41,492 bases of DNA from DASXMX01 sp036794395 (lineage in GTDB: Bacteria > Planctomycetota > Phycisphaerae > Tepidisphaerales > Tepidisphaeraceae): positions 1 through 41,492 of the forward strand of contig DAIRGS010000022.1 of assembly GCA_036794395.1 (NCBI GenBank), read 5' to 3'. Shown one piece after another: positions 38,959-41,492 of the stretch. The translations under genes and the position numbers were made by a program. The notes beneath the pieces were generated by a model. That model saw only the letters and a list, made by a program, of their open reading frames with translations, was not told where the DNA came from and searched no databases. The stretch's first letter is position 1. Every line of letters starts with the position of its first letter.

Positions 38959-40605
38959 ACCGGACCCTTCTCGATCGGTTTTGACTTCGGCACGGAATCC
39001 GTCCGGGTGCTGGTCGTGCAGGTCTCCGATGGCCTGATTGTATCCGAGACCAATGTCCCCTACTCCCACGGCGTGATCGATAAAACCCTTCCGTCCACAG
39101 GGCAAGCGCTTCCGCCAGAATATGCGCTTCAGAATCCCCAGGACTGGCTCGATGCCGGGGCGGCTGCCTGCAAGTCGGCGATTGAGTCTGCCGGGATTAA
39201 TCCCTCGGATGTGCTGGGGATTGGCGTGGATTTTACCAGCTGCACAATGCTGCCGTGCGATGCGGGAGGCACGCCATTATGCCTGATTGACGCCTGGCGA
39301 AGCACCGCGTTGGCGTGGCCGAAGCTCTGGAAGCATCACAGCGCGAAAACGCAGGCCGACCGCATCAATCAAGTGGCCCGGGAACGCAAGGAGCCGTGGC
39401 TCGCACGCTATGGCGGGACGATCAGCCTGGAATGGTTTTTTCCGAAATTACTCGAGACCCTCGAGTTAGCGCCGCAGGTTTATGAAGCAGGACGGGTTTG
39501 GATTGAGGCCGGGGATTGGTTTGTCTGGCAGCTCGTTTCGGGCCCATTTCCACATTGCAATGAGTCGGATATCGCCCGATCGACCTGTCAGGCCGGTTAC
39601 AAGGCGATGTGGAACAACGCGACGGGGTATCCATCGGTGGAGTATTTCACGGCGGTTGATCCCCGGCTCGCGGATGTAGTATCAACACGGATGAGCGGTT
39701 CGCTGGTTGCACCCGGGAAGCGCGCCGGCCGTTTGACGGCGCGAGCCGCGGCGATGTTGGGATTGGAGCAGGGCACGCCGGTTTCCGCCGCGATCATTGA
39801 TGCTCATGCGGGCGTGCCGGGCGCAGGGGTATCCGGGGATTCAACCATGGTGCTGGTGATCGGCACCAGCGCGTGCCACATGTTGAACAGCCGGGTCGAA
39901 CGCATCGTTCCGGGAGTGGCGGGCGTGGTGGAGGATGGCATTTTGCCGGGCTATTTCGGCTACGAGACCGGACAGGCCAGCGTGGGTGATGCGTTCGCGT
40001 GGCTCGCGCACCTGCTGAATGCATCGCATGATGAGTTGAATCGTGACGCGGCGCTCGAACCGCCCGGTAGCGGGGGGATTCTGGCCATCGACTGGCTGAA
40101 TGGTTGTCGTACGCCTTTGATGGATGGACGGTTGAGTGGGTCATTTGTGGGCTTGACCCTTGGAACGCGCCCCGCCCAGCTTTACCGCGCTCTATTGGAG
40201 GCGACCGCCTTCGGGCTGCGATGGATCGTACAGTTGCTGCGCGATGCGGGAGTGCCGGTTGAGCATTTCGTCGCCAGTGGAGGACTGCCGGGTAAGAGTC
40301 CTCTGCTCATGCAGATTTACGCGGATGTTCTGGGGGAGCAAATTACGCTGGCCGAGAGCAATAACGCGGTGGCCCTGGGCGCGGCGATCCTCGGCAACCT
40401 GGCGTCGATCACTGACAAAAAGATTGATGTACGGACAGTGATCGATTCGATGGCCCGGCAGCGATCGGAGCCGGTTTACCGTCCGAGGCCTGACGCCCAG
40501 AGACAGTATGACAGGGTCTATGCGCTGTATCGTTCCGTCGCCGAATGCGACGGTGCTCTGGCCAAAGCGATGCGCGAACTGCGGAACATGGCATCGCCCA
40601 ATTAA
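38956..40605 (+). CDS. araB: Ribulokinase (FGGY family)
   Basis: Cytosolic FGGY carbohydrate kinase of 549 residues, phosphorylating L-ribulose or a related pentulose with ATP. The N-terminal part has IGFDFGTESVRVLVVQVSDG and IGVDFTSCTMLPCDAGGTPL. The C-terminal part has DAHAGVPGAGVSGDSTMVLV, GTSACHMLNS and HFVASGGLPGKSPLLMQIYA, the FGGY signature region. Length and motifs fit AraB. The start is GTG with GGAGG upstream. araA and araD are absent from the window, so a different pentulose is possible. Its upstream region is structured. Confidence 0.9.
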   Translation: MTGPFSIGFDFGTESVRVLVVQVSDGLIVSETNVPYSHGVIDKTLPSTGQALPPEYALQNPQDWLDAGAAACKSAIESAGINPSDVLGIGVDFTSCTMLPCDAGGTPLCLIDAWRSTALAWPKLWKHHSAKTQADRINQVARERKEPWLARYGGTISLEWFFPKLLETLELAPQVYEAGRVWIEAGDWFVWQLVSGPFPHCNESDIARSTCQAGYKAMWNNATGYPSVEYFTAVDPRLADVVSTRMSGSLVAPGKRAGRLTARAAAMLGLEQGTPVSAAIIDAHAGVPGAGVSGDSTMVLVIGTSACHMLNSRVERIVPGVAGVVEDGILPGYFGYETGQASVGDAFAWLAHLLNASHDELNRDAALEPPGSGGILAIDWLNGCRTPLMDGRLSGSFVGLTLGTRPAQLYRALLEATAFGLRWIVQLLRDAGVPVEHFVASGGLPGKSPLLMQIYADVLGEQITLAESNNAVALGAAILGNLASITDKKIDVRTVIDSMARQRSEPVYRPRPDAQRQYDRVYALYRSVAECDGALAKAMRELRNMASPN

Positions 40606-40734
40606 TACTTGATCGCGCGTGTTGACCTTTTGAAAGGCGGGTTTTGCAGTTGCTCACCACTGGGTCGCGGGTTTAACATTTTGCGGTCGGACGCGTTAGG
40701 GAAGCCTCGAACACATTCCTCAGGGAGACAACCA

Positions 40735-41373
40735 ATGAATCGTAACTACGCATTAGCCGCTTCGATCATCGCATCGGGGATGGCATGGGGTTGTACAAAT
40801 AATGGGCAGAACCATACCGCGGCAAACTCGCCGGCGCCAGGCGCGCAAACGCAGTCGCCAAACTACGCCGCAGTTGCGGCGGCAGAGGCGGCAAAAGAAG
40901 CCGTTGCTCAGATCCACGGAGCGGGCGATACGCATGACAAAATACATGGCACTGCAACGTTCACCGCGGTGGACAAGGGTTTGAAAGTTGTTGTTGATGT
41001 CGACGGGCTTACGCCGGGCAAACATGGAATTCACATTCATGAGAAAGCGGACCTGAGCGATCCCAAGCTGATGAGCGTTGGCGGCCACTTTAATCCTGAG
41101 GGAGCTGAGCATCATCATGCTGGGTTGGATGACACCAAGCGTCACGCGGGCGACCTGGGCAATATCACGGTTGATTCCAATGGCCACGGCCACTTGGACG
41201 CAATGACCGATGCCCTCTCGATCGAAGGCAAGAATGGCGTTGTCGGCCATTCCATCATCATTCACGAGAAGGAAGACGATCTGAAAACGCAACAACCTCC
41301 GGGGAATGCCGGCGGTCGGGTTGCCGGTGGGGCGGTCATGCTGGCCACAGGCAGCCAACGCTCGGGGGCGTAA
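40735..41373 (+). CDS. sodC: Cu/Zn superoxide dismutase lipoprotein without the usual disulfide
   Basis: Periplasmic or outer-membrane-anchored enzyme that dismutates superoxide, 212 residues. The signal ends in the lipobox-like MAWGC, so Cys20 is lipidated. Copper and zinc ligands are present: HIHEK (His100 and His102), GGHFNP (His118), HHHAG and RHAGDLGN (His137, Asp140), and His177 in IIIHEKEDD. GGRVAGGAV keeps the active-site Arg195. The two cysteines of the canonical disulfide are replaced (Leu107 and Gly198 or Gly199), and Cys20 is the only Cys in the protein. GGGAG precedes the ATG. Confidence 0.9.
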   Translation: MNRNYALAASIIASGMAWGCTNNGQNHTAANSPAPGAQTQSPNYAAVAAAEAAKEAVAQIHGAGDTHDKIHGTATFTAVDKGLKVVVDVDGLTPGKHGIHIHEKADLSDPKLMSVGGHFNPEGAEHHHAGLDDTKRHAGDLGNITVDSNGHGHLDAMTDALSIEGKNGVVGHSIIIHEKEDDLKTQQPPGNAGGRVAGGAVMLATGSQRSGA

Positions 41374-41402
41374 GCGAATCGATATCCGCAAGCGAGAAGT
41401 TG

Positions 41403-41437
41403 ACGGATGGCTCTGACCGCAGGCCATCCGTTTTTTT
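41403..41437 (+). terminator. Rho-independent terminator of sodC
   Basis: ACGGATGGC and GCCATCCGT form a 9-bp stem with an 11-base loop, followed by a run of seven T. The remaining 55 bases of the window show nothing further. Confidence 0.9.
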
Positions 41438-41492
41438 CTAGGTCGGCAAACCTCACTTGAGAAACTCGCTTGTTCGCAGAAACTCGTGGTCT

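Overview
The window looks like a chromosomal segment of a planctomycete, probably class Phycisphaerae (inference). The evidence is three exported proteins that open with the planctomycetal LEPR-XLL-type motif (starting at 8975, 21720 and 34497), a high-GC genome full of dispersed palindromic repeats, and a Gram-negative envelope gene set. Ten Ns at 21121-21130 mark an assembly gap inside one gene.

Layout. 1-2.9 kb: leftward genes for nucleotide-activated heptose (hddA, hddC, gmhA-like), separated by palindromic repeats. 3.2-8.5 kb: a leftward four-gene MacA/MacB/TolC-type efflux operon interrupted by two palindromes. 9-10.4 kb: a LEPR-XLL phosphoesterase with a (Gly-Thr)18 linker. 10.4-12 kb: two small membrane proteins, two tandem antitoxin-like genes without toxins, and a 248-bp MITE-like palindrome. 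12-17.1 kb: a secreted glycosidase-like protein, a SHOCT-like protein, clpX, an exported unknown and clpS. 17.1-19 kb: hicBA, then a bacterial-type poly(ADP-ribose) glycohydrolase with a small partner. 19-20.3 kb: a pirin gene and its MarR regulator, whose promoters share a candidate operator. 20.3-24.5 kb: a heptad-repeat LEPR-XLL protein, a CAAX-type membrane protease, and divergent FIST and OsmC genes. 24.6-29.2 kb: an exported unknown, cardiolipin synthase and an M13 metallopeptidase. 29.4-33.3 kb: Kdo hydroxylase divergent from an epimerase coupled to a TPR-GT41 glycosyltransferase. 33.4-41.5 kb: a TIGR03118 LEPR-XLL protein, aat, a Uma2 nuclease-like gene, rpoN, a VOC protein, two very small ORFs with strong Shine-Dalgarno sites, a zinc-ribbon membrane protein, a ribulokinase and a lipoprotein Cu/Zn superoxide dismutase.

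How it works together. Heptose activation, Kdo hydroxylation, the epimerase and GT41 fit an LPS-type outer membrane with elaborated glycans. ClpX, ClpS and Aat give much of an N-degron/Clp proteolysis toolkit, although the ClpS binding pocket looks atypical by eye. No complete undescribed system is proven. The best leads are the PARG two-gene unit, the MarR/pirin operator pair with a likely leaderless MarR mRNA, the orphan antitoxins with a promoter abutting the start codon, the small ORFs, the disulfide-less SodC, and the nested palindromic elements.
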